A DNA stretch of 64,000 nt, from the NCBI RefSeq assembly GCF_009557615.1, contig NZ_CP045652.1:2418001-2482000 (forward strand). Reading direction: 5' to 3'. The notes below the pieces were generated by a model. The model ran no database searches and had not been told where the DNA came from. It saw only the letters and a program-made list of their open reading frames with translations. Positions within the stretch are counted from its first letter, which is position 1; the number at the start of each line of letters is the position of its first letter. The stretch comes from Sphingobacteruim zhuxiongii (GTDB lineage Bacteria; Bacteroidota; Bacteroidia; Sphingobacteriales; Sphingobacteriaceae). Shown piece after piece: positions 1 to 9,002 of this stretch. Both the position numbers and the translations under genes were made by a program.

Positions 1-526
1 CTGGGTGATTCCAGAAGATAAAAGCTTTTTGTGCATAAGCCTTATCAATAGCTTCTTGATCTAATTTGCTGTCATTATCAGAAACAAGCGTATTTGCATC
101 TTGAATAAATAGGGCGTTAAAGTGTCCCGGAGGCGTTTGACGCGTTACTTCCGTTCCTTTGACCAATAAGATATTGTTTTCTTTTGCAAGTTCAATCGCC
201 AAGTCATGCGAGCGATTATGATCTACCTTCACGTCAGCGCTATGTGGATTATACTCCATGTGCTCCGTGTAAGAAATAGCATCTAAACCTTCTCTCCATG
301 CTTCTTGGATACGTACATTCGGCCATACATGTCCGTCAGTAAAGACAGTATGCATGTGGAAATCGCATTTCAATACTTTAAATCCGTTCACATCAGGAAT
401 ATTTAAAGTTTGACGTTTTGCCGGATAAGCAAATTCTTTCAAGGACATAATTCCATTATCAGTTTGTGCATTTAAGGATACTGCAGCTGATAGCATAAGT
501 CCTAATAGAGTAGATTGAATTTTCAT
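1..526 (-). CDS. PHP-domain phosphodiesterase, secreted (partial)
   Basis: Only the N-terminal 175 or so residues are present; the gene continues past the left edge. The start is followed by a clear signal peptide (MKIQSTLLGLMLSAAVSLNA, cleavage near Gln21), so the product is exported. The mature part begins with a PHP-type metal-binding motif, CDFHMHTVFTDG, and later has SYTEHMEY, VDHNRSHD and, at the edge, FWNHP. These are the His/Asp/Glu clusters that bind the metal ions in PHP phosphoesterases. Bacteroidota proteins with this arrangement are usually called Sb-PDE-type phosphodiesterases. The substrate cannot be read from the sequence. Confidence 0.75.
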   Translation of the reverse strand, partial: MKIQSTLLGLMLSAAVSLNAQTDNGIMSLKEFAYPAKRQTLNIPDVNGFKVLKCDFHMHTVFTDGHVWPNVRIQEAWREGLDAISYTEHMEYNPHSADVKVDHNRSHDLAIELAKENNILLVKGTEVTRQTPPGHFNALFIQDANTLVSDNDSKLDQEAIDKAYAQKAFIFWNHP

Positions 527-667
527 TATTTATATGGTTGAGTTATGCCGACAAAACTAAAGAAGGGTTATTAAGGGAATATTAACTAGATGTTTTCTAT
601 TAATTAATAAAATGTAAGGTTTTTAAAACGTTAATGTAAAGTTTGAAAACTTAATCAAAAAAAACAT

Positions 668-694
668 CCCCTGCCGTTATAGTCAGAGGACGCT
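668..694 (-). terminator. Possible intrinsic terminator
   Basis: CCCCTG (668-673) can pair with CAGAGG (684-689), including one G-U pair. On the minus strand the stem is followed by an interrupted T-run. It lies downstream of the reductase gene at 812-1432. A T-run is also present on the other strand (695-704), so it could work in both directions. The stem is short. Confidence 0.35.
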
Positions 695-811
695 TCTTTT
701 TTTTATAAAGTATCAATATCAGACTGAGATAAAACGAGTTATTAAGTTCTGAATGGCTGATTTTGATGATAAAATTTCTTGTAGAACAGCTGAGAAATAT
801 AAAATTTAGTT

Positions 812-1432
812 TTATTTCCTTATCAAACGATAATGCATGTGAGTCGTCAGTTCAGTGGAGTCAACTTGCAATACTTGAATTTCATACTTATCAGGATCCA
901 TTCCCTCAAATAGGCGTATTCCCTTACCTATAAAGATTGGAGTGATATGCAGGTATAATTCGTCAATCAGTCCAGCATTCAGGAATTCTTGGATGGTAAT
1001 GGCACCTCCCTGTATACGAATATCTTTTCCGTTTGCTGATGCGCGAGCTTTCTCAAGTGCGCTCTCAATTCCATCATTAATAAAGAAGAAGCGTGTTGAA
1101 CCTTTTTGAATCCAAGGATCCCTTTTTTCATGGGTAAGTACATACACGTCTGCCTCATATAAATCTTCAGCCCAACTGACTTCCCCTTCCTCAAACATTC
1201 TTTTGCCCATGATATAAGCACCAGTACGATCGAAAACCTCATTAATCAATTCGCCATCCTTACCATCTTCAGTGCCGCCTTCCATCTTTATTCGCCTCCA
1301 AAATGCCTTTTCTTTCATCATCCAAGCATGCAAACGTCCGGAAACACCTCCCATTGGATTGCCCGGTCCGCGCTGCTCACCAGCAAAGTAGCCGTCAAGC
1401 GATATCGCACAATCTACTATTATCTTGCTCAT
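812..1432 (-). CDS. Dihydrofolate reductase family protein (RibD C-terminal-like)
   Basis: This 206-residue protein fits the RibD_C/DHFR-like fold in length and motifs. The start MSKIIVDCAISLDGYFAG is the first strand and loop (S-L-D-G-Y), the middle carries YIMGKRMFEEGE, and the third quarter has IRIQGGAITIQEFLNAGLIDELYLHITPIFIG, the family's NADPH-site glycines followed by the D-E-L helix. Members reduce pteridine, riboflavin-precursor or unknown substrates with NAD(P)H. The stand-alone copies common in Bacteroidota have no assigned substrate. It is monocistronic, with no folate or riboflavin gene beside it. Confidence 0.8.
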   Translation of the reverse strand: MSKIIVDCAISLDGYFAGEQRGPGNPMGGVSGRLHAWMMKEKAFWRRIKMEGGTEDGKDGELINEVFDRTGAYIMGKRMFEEGEVSWAEDLYEADVYVLTHEKRDPWIQKGSTRFFFINDGIESALEKARASANGKDIRIQGGAITIQEFLNAGLIDELYLHITPIFIGKGIRLFEGMDPDKYEIQVLQVDSTELTTHMHYRLIRK

Positions 1433-1571
1433 AATTCTAAGTTTAAAAGAGTGAATTTAGGGACTAAATTTGGAAAGTGACCTTGTCCTATGCGAAGAAA
1501 TAAGACGCTGCTGTCCTATTGCCATGTTTGGAAAAACCTGAAAGCCAAGCTTTTTTACCTATATTGGGCTT

Positions 1572-1679
1572 ATGATTAAAAAAGATAGCACCAACATTCT
1601 CTTAGTAGTTGCCCTTTTCGTTGTTATATTTATTCTCGGCTATAATTTCGGCGGTACGCTTGTAAAACTCCTTAAATAA
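1572..1679 (+). CDS. Small single-span membrane protein, 35 aa
   Basis: A short frame begins MIKKDSTN, followed by about 17 hydrophobic residues (ILLVVALFVVIFILGY) and a basic tail (TLVKLLK). Charge distribution and length fit a one-pass membrane microprotein. Its stop overlaps the 3' end of the convergent small gene on the other strand by a few bases. I do not recognise the family. The near-ideal transmembrane pattern makes it more likely real than a random frame of this size. Confidence 0.4.
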   Translation: MIKKDSTNILLVVALFVVIFILGYNFGGTLVKLLK

Positions 1680-1881
1680 TCGTCTCCAAACGAGTAGTTC
1701 TTACTTCTTCCAACTCCGCATCAGACCACTTGAGTAAATCACTAAGGACTAATACGCCCGTATCTTCCTCATCCTGTTCGTCTAAGTAATACCAGATATC
1801 ATAGACAACTTTAATAGGTTCTCCTTTTCGTAAGACATGGTATCCTGCCTTTATCAAGTTCATTAAATCCGATCTTTTCAT
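1672..1881 (-). CDS. Hypothetical small protein, 69 aa
   Basis: A small soluble protein with a basic N-terminal half (MKRSDLMNLIKAGYHVLRKG) and an acidic middle (YYLDEQDEEDTGVLVLSDLL). It looks like a folded alpha/beta domain with no signal peptide, and the composition is typical of coding sequence. I do not recognise the family. It stands alone between the DHFR-like gene and an apparently empty stretch. Confidence 0.5.
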   Translation of the reverse strand: MKRSDLMNLIKAGYHVLRKGEPIKVVYDIWYYLDEQDEEDTGVLVLSDLLKWSDAELEEVRTTRLETII

Positions 1882-2593
1882 AAGTATAAAACGTCAAAGG
1901 AAAGAAAAAAGTTTGTGATGCTGCAGAAGAAATTTAACCTCCCGCTTATAGGATTTCTTTCCCAATTCCCACATACAGTCATTACTCAATTTAATTGCAT
2001 ATTTCCTATTCCTGTACGCCATGTTTATAACAGCAATATTACTACGAATCCTAACAAATTATACGGTACTTTCTAGCGAGTATTGATAACCAAACAAGTC
2101 TTCTCCAGGCTATAAAATGAAAGAGGCGATTTTCCTAAAAAAAAACCACCCCTATTTAATCAACTCTGAAACAAAAACTCTTTATTTCAAACTAATTTAG
2201 CAGCTATGGATCACTCACTCCTTTTTCGATGACTTGCATCAATAGACTAAACAAAACGGAGACAAAATTTCATCGCTGTTTCCTTTTGCAGCATGATGAC
2301 CCTCGTAAAACGAGCGAATCTATTCCATTATATCAACGGCAAATTAGCTTGCATATCGACCAATCTCTTCCTTAGATAAGTTTTTCCCTTCATCATTTCC
2401 CCGAAAATGGGCATGTTTAGCAAACTAATAGATAGCGAAATGATGTACAGGAAAACATGCAAGGTTGTCTTCAAGCAATAAAAACAAAATTGCTTTTCCC
2501 ACAACGACCGTATTAACTCATCAAATAATTTATGAAAGGCGAAGATGATTAAAATTTTCATTTGAGTATAAATTCAGTTGATATATAAATAAA
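1882..2593. other. Gene-poor intergenic stretch
   Basis: About 700 AT-rich bases with no frame I can support. A 77-codon minus-strand frame (2328-2561) has low-complexity hydrophobic content and no recognisable start signal, and I left it out. No clear RNA gene or repeat is visible. Confidence 0.4.
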
Positions 2594-2785
2594 TTACCAC
2601 GATGACACCTCATCACGAACAACTTCCCCTTCCCATGATTCATAAACATCTCCCGTGTTACCGGTCGTCACTACCGTCGCCGACCCAACGGCAATGCAAT
2701 TTTCTAGCTCAATAATAAACACCGAAATTAACGGTTTAATGTACTTTTTCTTGTAAATCTTCTCTTTTCTTGTTAGTACTTCCAT
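2594..2785 (-). CDS. Small IA-x-GSAT-type peptide beside a fimbrillin-like lipoprotein
   Basis: A 63-residue product if translation starts at the internal ATG (MEVLTRKEKI); the frame stays open upstream to 2827, where an in-frame ATG would add 14 residues. A basic stretch (KEKIYKKKYIKP) is followed by a short hydrophobic segment (LISVFIIELE), the core ENCIAVGSAT, and an acidic, Trp-containing tail ending SSW. The second peptide at 9003-9185 shares the core E-[ND]-x-IA-x-GSAT and an acidic Trp tail, so the two are one family. It is divergent from the lipoprotein gene at 3276. Function is unknown; I infer a link to the surface lipoprotein from position only. Confidence 0.6.
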   Translation of the reverse strand: MEVLTRKEKIYKKKYIKPLISVFIIELENCIAVGSATVVTTGNTGDVYESWEGEVVRDEVSSW

Positions 2786-2827
2786 ATTTTTATCGTTTAA
2801 ATATCCCCACATATTAACCCCTAGCAT

Positions 2828-3275
2828 TGCGCCTCACCCATTCCATTCATTCCTCATCAATACGCTTAAGAACGTACACAAAGATTGTGTCAATTCTCTT
2901 ATAAAACAATGATTTACATCATAATTAAATATGTGATTAAATCTAGAAGCGACATTTGAAAGTTAAACAATGTGATTTAAAGAGATAAAAGAACAAATAA
3001 AATATATGTAATAATCTATATAAAAGCATTTTATATTCATAAATCTTCTATATATACTTTAAAATATTCAATTATCACTTGCATAGATTACTATTATTTA
3101 TGTAGAATAAAAACTACTAAACTAATATATTAATGATTAATTATATTCATATTATTTAAATAATGAGTTAAGTCATTTTTATCGCTCAATTAAAGAAACA
3201 TCTTTGCGCATCAGTAATTACTGAACACACAGAATAGCAACGAAATAGCTTTAATACAATTAGAGTAGAATTATT
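2828..3275. other. Very AT-rich upstream region of a fimbrillin-like gene
   Basis: Roughly 450 bases of extreme AT content between the divergent peptide and lipoprotein genes. I expect promoters for both here but cannot assign a complete -33/-7 pair. No coding frame or stable hairpin is evident. Confidence 0.35.
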
Positions 3276-5009
3276 ATGAATTTAAGAAGAACCATGAAGA
3301 ACAATTGGGTAATCATCAGCATCTTTTGCACGTTGATGTTATGGATGATTTTATCCTGCAGTAAAAATGAAGTCACACCGTCTTTCGGTGATTGCGAAGT
3401 GACTGTAAGTGTTAATGACATAACATTTGAGTCACCCAGCAATAGCGGAAGCAAAAGTTCCCTTACTGACACACAAATTAAGCACATCAAACTACAGGAT
3501 GGCAGTCAACTAATTGCAAAATTGGATCGCACAGATATTCAACCTTCTAGCCTACGCGCAAGCAGCGCATTGAAAGCGACTTCCGTCAACAAAATCGACA
3601 AGGGTGTTAAGTATAGGATTTTAATATATGATAAAAACGGAAATTTCAAAGAAACCAAAGTCTATACTGTAGGTTCTGAGAGTTCTGAAGGATCATTTAA
3701 ACTCGACGGCGGCGTAGAATATAAATTCGTTGCAATTTCTTATGGGAACACAACAACTCCAAGCGCCCCAAGTACAACATCAAAAATTAGTACAGACGTC
3801 ATAACAAGCTTGGGCCTAACTAATACGTTAAATCATGCCCTATTATATGCAAATGTCAGCTTCACACCAAAATCGGGAGCGAACAATTTAAATCTGGTAT
3901 TGAAAAACCTCTTGAGTGAGGTCATATTAAACGTGAATACCAGCAGTATTGGCCCAATTGCTGGTGTTACTGCTAGTCTATCGGGACACTATGCAACGAT
4001 CAACAATATTAAGATGTTAGACGGGACTTTTACCACGAGTCCATCGGCGCAATCCAGAAGTTTTGTTTTTCCACCGGTCAATGTTTCGAGTGTGTCATCG
4101 TCCCCTAACATCATTTGTAACGGCAGCAATCCGCTATCGACTTTTAAAGCTACGGTAACCGTGGGGACTGCTTCTCGAACGGTGACCATTAATGGGTTTG
4201 AAATCCTTCCGGGATATCGATATTTATTAAATTTGAGCTTTATTCCTTCAGGCATTATTATTGGAACGCGCGTTTGGGCTAAAGGTAACCTGAGCTATTT
4301 AAATGGCGTGTACTACAACAGAAGCAATCCCGAGGAAACAGGATATGACTATAGCGCAACGGATTACTGGAATTATGCATCGCCAGAAATCCCACTTTTA
4401 CCAGCCATGAATACCACACTATTGGCAGAGAGTCCAGCTATCGTTTTTCCGGTCAATGACCCTTGTACTAAAATTGCAGGGGGAAATTGGCGCATGCCGA
4501 CACTTGCTGATTTCGAAGCATTAGGGGCTCCTGTTGTCGTCGATGCAAAAGGTGTCGAGGGTGGTGTCTTTACCGGGGTACAAGCAAATGGCGTTGGAAA
4601 CACAACAAACGGAACCAAAGCAGAAGCCGGCTATTTATACTTTACCGGAAAAGATGAAGTTTCGAATACGACAATTAAGCTGAAGTTTTTCGCCGGCGGA
4701 GGCTTACGAGGTGTGGTAAGGAACAATATACCATTGAGCGAACCAGGGGTTTCTACCTTTAGAAACTTTGACGCCGTATATCATGCCATCGATAGCCAGA
4801 ATCCAACGCCAGCAACGAATAGAGATGGTGTCCCTGCGGCGCTCCAAACCTATCTCTACGCTCCACCAATCTTCTTGGCATTAAACGAAAACAGCAGTAA
4901 ACAGTTCAATTTCTTATCGCATCGCTTTGTACATACTGGCCCGGATCAATCTGAACAATGGGCTCGACGTGACAGCCGGTTTCCAATACGCTGCGTTAAA
5001 GATTTATAG
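3276..5009 (+). CDS. Fimbrillin-like surface lipoprotein (copy 1)
   Basis: 577 residues. A basic N-terminus and hydrophobic stretch end in a lipobox, ILSC, with Cys28 as the lipidation site. The N-terminal two thirds resemble Bacteroidota fimbrillin/Mfa-type proteins: Ser/Thr/Asn-rich beta strands, the conserved VKYRILIYDKNGNF strand and an EYKFVAISYGN strand. The C-terminal 230 residues form a separate domain beginning IIIGTRVWAKGNLSYLNGVYY, with PCTKIAGGNWRMPTLADF and ending FPIRCVKDL. This W-R-M-P...R-C-V pattern is FISUMP-like. The proteins at 7269-8963 and 10326-11150 share this architecture. Likely surface adhesin or pilus-tip type subunit; ligand unknown. Confidence 0.7.
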   Translation: MNLRRTMKNNWVIISIFCTLMLWMILSCSKNEVTPSFGDCEVTVSVNDITFESPSNSGSKSSLTDTQIKHIKLQDGSQLIAKLDRTDIQPSSLRASSALKATSVNKIDKGVKYRILIYDKNGNFKETKVYTVGSESSEGSFKLDGGVEYKFVAISYGNTTTPSAPSTTSKISTDVITSLGLTNTLNHALLYANVSFTPKSGANNLNLVLKNLLSEVILNVNTSSIGPIAGVTASLSGHYATINNIKMLDGTFTTSPSAQSRSFVFPPVNVSSVSSSPNIICNGSNPLSTFKATVTVGTASRTVTINGFEILPGYRYLLNLSFIPSGIIIGTRVWAKGNLSYLNGVYYNRSNPEETGYDYSATDYWNYASPEIPLLPAMNTTLLAESPAIVFPVNDPCTKIAGGNWRMPTLADFEALGAPVVVDAKGVEGGVFTGVQANGVGNTTNGTKAEAGYLYFTGKDEVSNTTIKLKFFAGGGLRGVVRNNIPLSEPGVSTFRNFDAVYHAIDSQNPTPATNRDGVPAALQTYLYAPPIFLALNENSSKQFNFLSHRFVHTGPDQSEQWARRDSRFPIRCVKDL

Positions 5010-5052
5010 CAGCAACGCAATCTGCTCCTTATAAAATATAACATTCTTTTAA

Positions 5053-5080
5053 GCGGGATGCTATCACCATAGCATCCCGC
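5053..5080 (+). terminator. Strong hairpin downstream of lipoprotein copy 1
   Basis: GCGGGATGCTAT (5053-5064) and ATAGCATCCCGC (5069-5080) form a perfect 12-bp stem with a 4-base loop. There is no T-run directly after it, so it may be a terminator or an mRNA-stabilising 3' hairpin. Confidence 0.5.
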
Positions 5081-5143
5081 AAAAGTTAATAGCGACTTTC
5101 TTTTTGAGGGCATGTTCTATGCCCGGGTTAGCAAGTTAGGTTT

Positions 5144-5164
5144 CGCGGTCTTCTCAGGACCGCG
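5144..5164. other. Second intergenic hairpin
   Basis: CGCGGTC (5144-5150) pairs perfectly with GACCGCG (5158-5164) around a 7-base loop, in otherwise AT-rich DNA. No T-run follows on either strand. Role unknown; it sits between the convergent ends of the lipoprotein and ABC permease genes. Confidence 0.35.
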
Positions 5165-5284
5165 CACCTACTATTTAAAGTTAACTTTTTTTATCAAAAA
5201 ATTAATTCAATCCAGAGTGACACGCAAGACCTAGCGATTTACCCTACTCTACAGCCATCCTAAGAATTCTCAACTTGATTTTCC

Positions 5285-6418
5285 CTACATCCCCTGAGAA
5301 TCCTTCAATTGCTCATATCGATAGCACCTTCTGAAAAATAGAAAAGAATAGAGGAATGCAAACAGCATTAGAAAGAAACTAAAATTATACAACACAAGGA
5401 TTAATCCAATGAAATAACAGACTCCACAAACCTTTAAAACCATCAAAGGTTTGTTTCCAATATTAGAGATCAGGGTTCGGATTGCCAATATAAAAATCAA
5501 ACTAGCAAGAATAAAAAACAGGCAGGAAACAATTGGGAGATTAATGCTCGAAAAGATGAATTCCGGAATCAGCAGTATACACAAGAAAGGTACTGCTGCC
5601 CAATAACGCTGACTAACAGATAAAGGAAAATTAAGCACGAATCTCATTTTAGATCGTTGAAACAAGAAATCTCGATAAACCAACATGGCATTGACCGAGG
5701 CAAGACTGAGCGCGAGGAAGCTAATAAACCGAGTATCAAATTCTTCCGGATTCAAATGACTCAACCTAAAAGCGACCAGCAAGAGCAGAATGCCAATCGA
5801 TTTAACGATAAGAATAAGCCCAGAACTACCCCTACCTAAAGCAAGCAGATTTATAGTAAACATAGGCCAGTTCGGCCTTATCATCCAAGCTAATCGCGTA
5901 CTGATGTTTTCATTAAGGCTATACCTAAATGCAAAACGATCAAATACTAGCATGCTTATTATAGCGATACTGATACTATATATTGCGACTAGCCAGCCTT
6001 TGAAATCGTGATATAAAATGCTGGCAACAAAAGCGGCGTAAATACTATAAAGGAGTATTGGCAGATTGATTACGAGAAAAACAATAGCCAATCGCTTCCA
6101 TCGCTTCCCCTTCGTCAAGATAAAGAAGCTATGCTTTAGAAACTGATTTTTTGCCGTCCGCAGTTCTTCGCGCATAAAGTTTAGTGCAAATAAAGCGTAT
6201 AGCGTTGCAAATACTACAAAACCTAGCATAAAGATCGGATCCATCGCTACCTGTATAGAGAGAAACAAACTCCAAAAGTCTCTGCTATTGAATAAGAATA
6301 CTCCAGCGATTTGCATAAAAAAGAAATAACTGAAGATTAAGCAGAAGCATATGATAAAAAGTTTCGCATACTTTTTATAGAACGTCTTTCCAAACACAAG
6401 GGCTAAGGTCCTTAGCAT
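5285..6418 (-). CDS. Multi-span membrane protein, likely ABC permease subunit
   Basis: 377 residues with about ten hydrophobic segments, short loops and a basic C-terminal tail. I chose the ATG at 6418 (MLRTLALVFGK) because it overlaps the stop of the upstream ABC ATPase frame as ATGCTAA, a classic translational-coupling arrangement. The open frame reaches 6499, but that extension lies inside the ATPase coding sequence. Adjacent ATPase and polytopic membrane protein suggest a two-component ABC exporter or lantibiotic-immunity/ABC-2-like transporter. No specific permease family is recognised and the substrate is unknown. Confidence 0.6.
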   Translation of the reverse strand: MLRTLALVFGKTFYKKYAKLFIICFCLIFSYFFFMQIAGVFLFNSRDFWSLFLSIQVAMDPIFMLGFVVFATLYALFALNFMREELRTAKNQFLKHSFFILTKGKRWKRLAIVFLVINLPILLYSIYAAFVASILYHDFKGWLVAIYSISIAIISMLVFDRFAFRYSLNENISTRLAWMIRPNWPMFTINLLALGRGSSGLILIVKSIGILLLLVAFRLSHLNPEEFDTRFISFLALSLASVNAMLVYRDFLFQRSKMRFVLNFPLSVSQRYWAAVPFLCILLIPEFIFSSINLPIVSCLFFILASLIFILAIRTLISNIGNKPLMVLKVCGVCYFIGLILVLYNFSFFLMLFAFLYSFLFFRRCYRYEQLKDSQGM

Positions 6419-7031
6419 GTACGAAGGTATTGCGAAAGGTCTACAATCTGTGTAGCAATTGGAAGTGAACCCAAATGAGCTGTTAAGGGGACCGTACATC
6501 CTGTTTTTTGAAATGTAACTAAGTGATCTTTTAGGCTATCCATAGCTTGCAAATCGAGCGTAATAAAGGGCTCGTCCAGCAGCAAGACTTTGGGTTTACC
6601 GATCATCGCTAATATGAGCGATAGCTTTTTAAGCATACCACTCGAATACTCCGCTATCCGCTGAAATTCAATATATGCTGACATTTGAAATTCATGTAAC
6701 AGTGTTTCGATATTTATAGCCTGTTCCTTTTTTCTTTTTTGTAAAAATCGATAAGCTGTCGTCCGGTTAGAAAATCAGGATAGACAGGCTCTGTTGGTGC
6801 GTAGTTTACATAGCTTAGGTAGCGACGGGGATTTCGCTTCAATGAAACTTGATCGATTTCTATCTCTCCTTTGAAAGATGATAGTCCGGCAAGACATTTC
6901 AATAAGGTTGATTTACCAGCACCATTTTCCCCTCGTATCCAATAGACTTCAGGAAGGAATTCCAATGCTGGAATATCAAGAAAGGGACGCTTTGTATAGG
7001 ACTTTTGGAAGTTGGAAATCTTCATCTTCAA
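6412..7031 (-). pseudogene. ABC transporter ATP-binding protein, frameshifted
   Basis: The first frame (7031 down to 6714) carries the N-terminal half with Walker A GENGAGKST (about residues 34-42). A second frame, shifted by one base, carries the signature-like YSSGMLKK, Walker B VLLLDEP and the switch-His segment LTAHL. The frames connect if one A is added to the six-A run in GAAAAAAGG (about 6729-6737 on the plus strand), giving K-E-K-E-Q-A-I-N-I-E across the join. So this is one ATPase of about 207 residues split by a one-base homopolymer shortfall: a recent mutation, transcriptional slippage or a sequencing error. The downstream permease gene is intact and overlaps its stop. Confidence 0.75.
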
Positions 7032-7202
7032 GCAAACTTAATTCATTAGCTACAAACAAGGTAAAACATAAAATCTCTTGATTTATAATTTTAATATGTT
7101 TTAACTTTTACGGATAGTATGGCGCTAATTACGGCTAGCAAGAAATGAAATAATGAAAGGCTATTTTATCTTAGGTTTTTAGATTAGAATACCCAAAAAT
7201 AA

Positions 7203-7226
7203 GAGCCCCACATTAATGTGAGGCTC
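7203..7226 (-). terminator. Intrinsic terminator of lipoprotein copy 2
   Basis: GAGCC and GGCTC enclose CACATT/AATGTG, an 11-bp stem with one mismatch. On the minus strand it is followed by a T-rich tract. It sits about 45 bases after the stop of the gene at 7269-8963. Confidence 0.7.
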
Positions 7227-7268
7227 CTTTAAACTTTAAATATATTTGAATATACAAGAGAGTTCTTC

Positions 7269-8963
7269 TTACGATGTTGGATTATTTATTGCTCTAATGC
7301 AACGAACATTCCTTCCTTCACTTTTGTTAGCATTCGGGTAGGTCACACTTCCCCAAGAAAAAATCCAAGCGATTTTCGACATAGAAGATTGAACTGATTT
7401 ACCTTGTGATGCATTCTGCGAAGTAGAAGTCCAGTAGTGACATTGACCTGCTGCCAATGCTCCAAGAAATACTCCAGCAGGACTATCAGAAATACCGCCT
7501 GAAGTCGTTCGATATCCTCCGAAAGAGATATAAAGGCGATTATCGTCATATGCATTATTTGTAGGGTAACTAGCTGTTTTATTCCAATAAAATCCGTAAT
7601 CAGCACCCACAAACAAGCCCATTCTCTCCTCTCTTCCGTCTGGCTGATTCATGGACTGCCAAGTTGGTAAATCCGGCATCTTCCATGTTCCTGCCGGGTA
7701 AAGCAACGCACATGCATCAACATTCGAGGCTGGACTCGTTGGAGTTTGCGACATAAAGTTCCAGAAATCTTGATCCTTAGTATCAACGTCAGTACCTCCA
7801 GGCATAGATTTTAATCTGTATTTATCTAATTTACTTGCATTGTAAATTAAATTCGTTCTTGCCCAATAAACCCCCTTTACTAACACCGGGGACTCAATTA
7901 ATCTTAATGAAGCCACGTGCCTTGCTCCGATAGCAGGCGTTACAGCATTCGCTACGGTGTAAGATAAAGAAGTGAAAGTACGCTCACGGGCATCGTCTAA
8001 TCTAATTTTTAATGGACTAAACTTAACCTTCAAGGTAGAAGCAGCGATTGCTGCCGTATTCAATGTAAAGAAATTAGCAACCTTAACAGCCGAACCCTCA
8101 GTTGTATTATCAACCTTCATAGCCGAACCCAATACAGAAGCAGTCACAGTGGTAACGTTTGAAAAATTACCGGTGCGAGCATCCAAATCTCCCATGGTCA
8201 TTAAAGCATTACCCTGAGACGATGCATCTCCTAAAGAAACCGACGTTCCGTCATTAATCGTTGCAAACATTCCTCTCACGTTGACTTTCGCTTGGATATT
8301 TGCAGTTTTCCGTTTGAAAACAATACCCAGAAAATTTGAGCCTGCAACTGTAGTAATCGTCCCTGACGCATATAAAACATCCTTATTTGTAAGGCTAGCT
8401 TTCGCAACTTTTCCATACGCATCTATGTTAGGTACACCGGCGGTTTCATTTATAGAAAACGCGTACCATTTGTACGTCCATCCTTTGTAAACGTCGATGA
8501 GAGGATCCGTTCCCGTCGTTCCCACTTTATTATGAACTAAATTATTATTTTGATCATAAATCAAAATTCTGTATTTGACAGTGCTTGCCATTGGCGAGTT
8601 TGTCGCTTTGATACCTTGCGAGGTCGCGCTTGTATTGCTTGATGAAAGTTTTATATTTTCTAAGCCTCTCGCCGAGGAATTCTCTTCCAGACTTACTAAA
8701 GCATCGACAACCCCCGAAGTAGACATCACTTCCTTATTTGATAATGACGTCTTTGCGGATAACTGTGGCTTCGAAGAGCTGCTCATTTCCGTAATTTTGA
8801 TTTCATCATCAATACCACTCACGTTTACTTTTAATACTGTTCCATCTTGCGGAGCATCCCCATCTTGCTTCGACTTTTCGCAACTCGTAGTAAGGAAAAA
8901 AAAGGAAGTCATAAACAATAGTTTTATGACATGTGATTCGAAATTCCCTAATAATATTTTCAT
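7269..8963 (-). CDS. Fimbrillin-like surface lipoprotein (copy 2)
   Basis: 564 residues. The signal sequence ends in lipobox TTSC, with Cys28 as the lipidation site and acidic and polar residues after it. It shares with copy 1 the strand STVKYRILIYDQNNN (about residues 126-140) and a C-terminal FISUMP-like domain starting VLVKGVYWARTNLIYNAS, with CALLYPAGTWKMPDLPTW, QCHYWTSTSQ and GRNVRCIRA. The small peptide gene at 9003-9185 lies 39 bases upstream on the same strand and is probably co-transcribed. A terminator follows. Expected to be a surface-exposed or pilus-like lipoprotein; binding partner unknown. Confidence 0.7.
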   Translation of the reverse strand: MKILLGNFESHVIKLLFMTSFFFLTTSCEKSKQDGDAPQDGTVLKVNVSGIDDEIKITEMSSSSKPQLSAKTSLSNKEVMSTSGVVDALVSLEENSSARGLENIKLSSSNTSATSQGIKATNSPMASTVKYRILIYDQNNNLVHNKVGTTGTDPLIDVYKGWTYKWYAFSINETAGVPNIDAYGKVAKASLTNKDVLYASGTITTVAGSNFLGIVFKRKTANIQAKVNVRGMFATINDGTSVSLGDASSQGNALMTMGDLDARTGNFSNVTTVTASVLGSAMKVDNTTEGSAVKVANFFTLNTAAIAASTLKVKFSPLKIRLDDARERTFTSLSYTVANAVTPAIGARHVASLRLIESPVLVKGVYWARTNLIYNASKLDKYRLKSMPGGTDVDTKDQDFWNFMSQTPTSPASNVDACALLYPAGTWKMPDLPTWQSMNQPDGREERMGLFVGADYGFYWNKTASYPTNNAYDDNRLYISFGGYRTTSGGISDSPAGVFLGALAAGQCHYWTSTSQNASQGKSVQSSMSKIAWIFSWGSVTYPNANKSEGRNVRCIRAINNPTS

Positions 8964-9002
8964 TTTGGTCTGTTTAAATTTTTTAGATAATAATTGCTGG
9001 TA

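Noticed and set aside
2328..2561. 77-codon minus-strand frame downstream of the first peptide
   Set aside because: AT-rich, no clear start signal and no recognisable domain; probably random.
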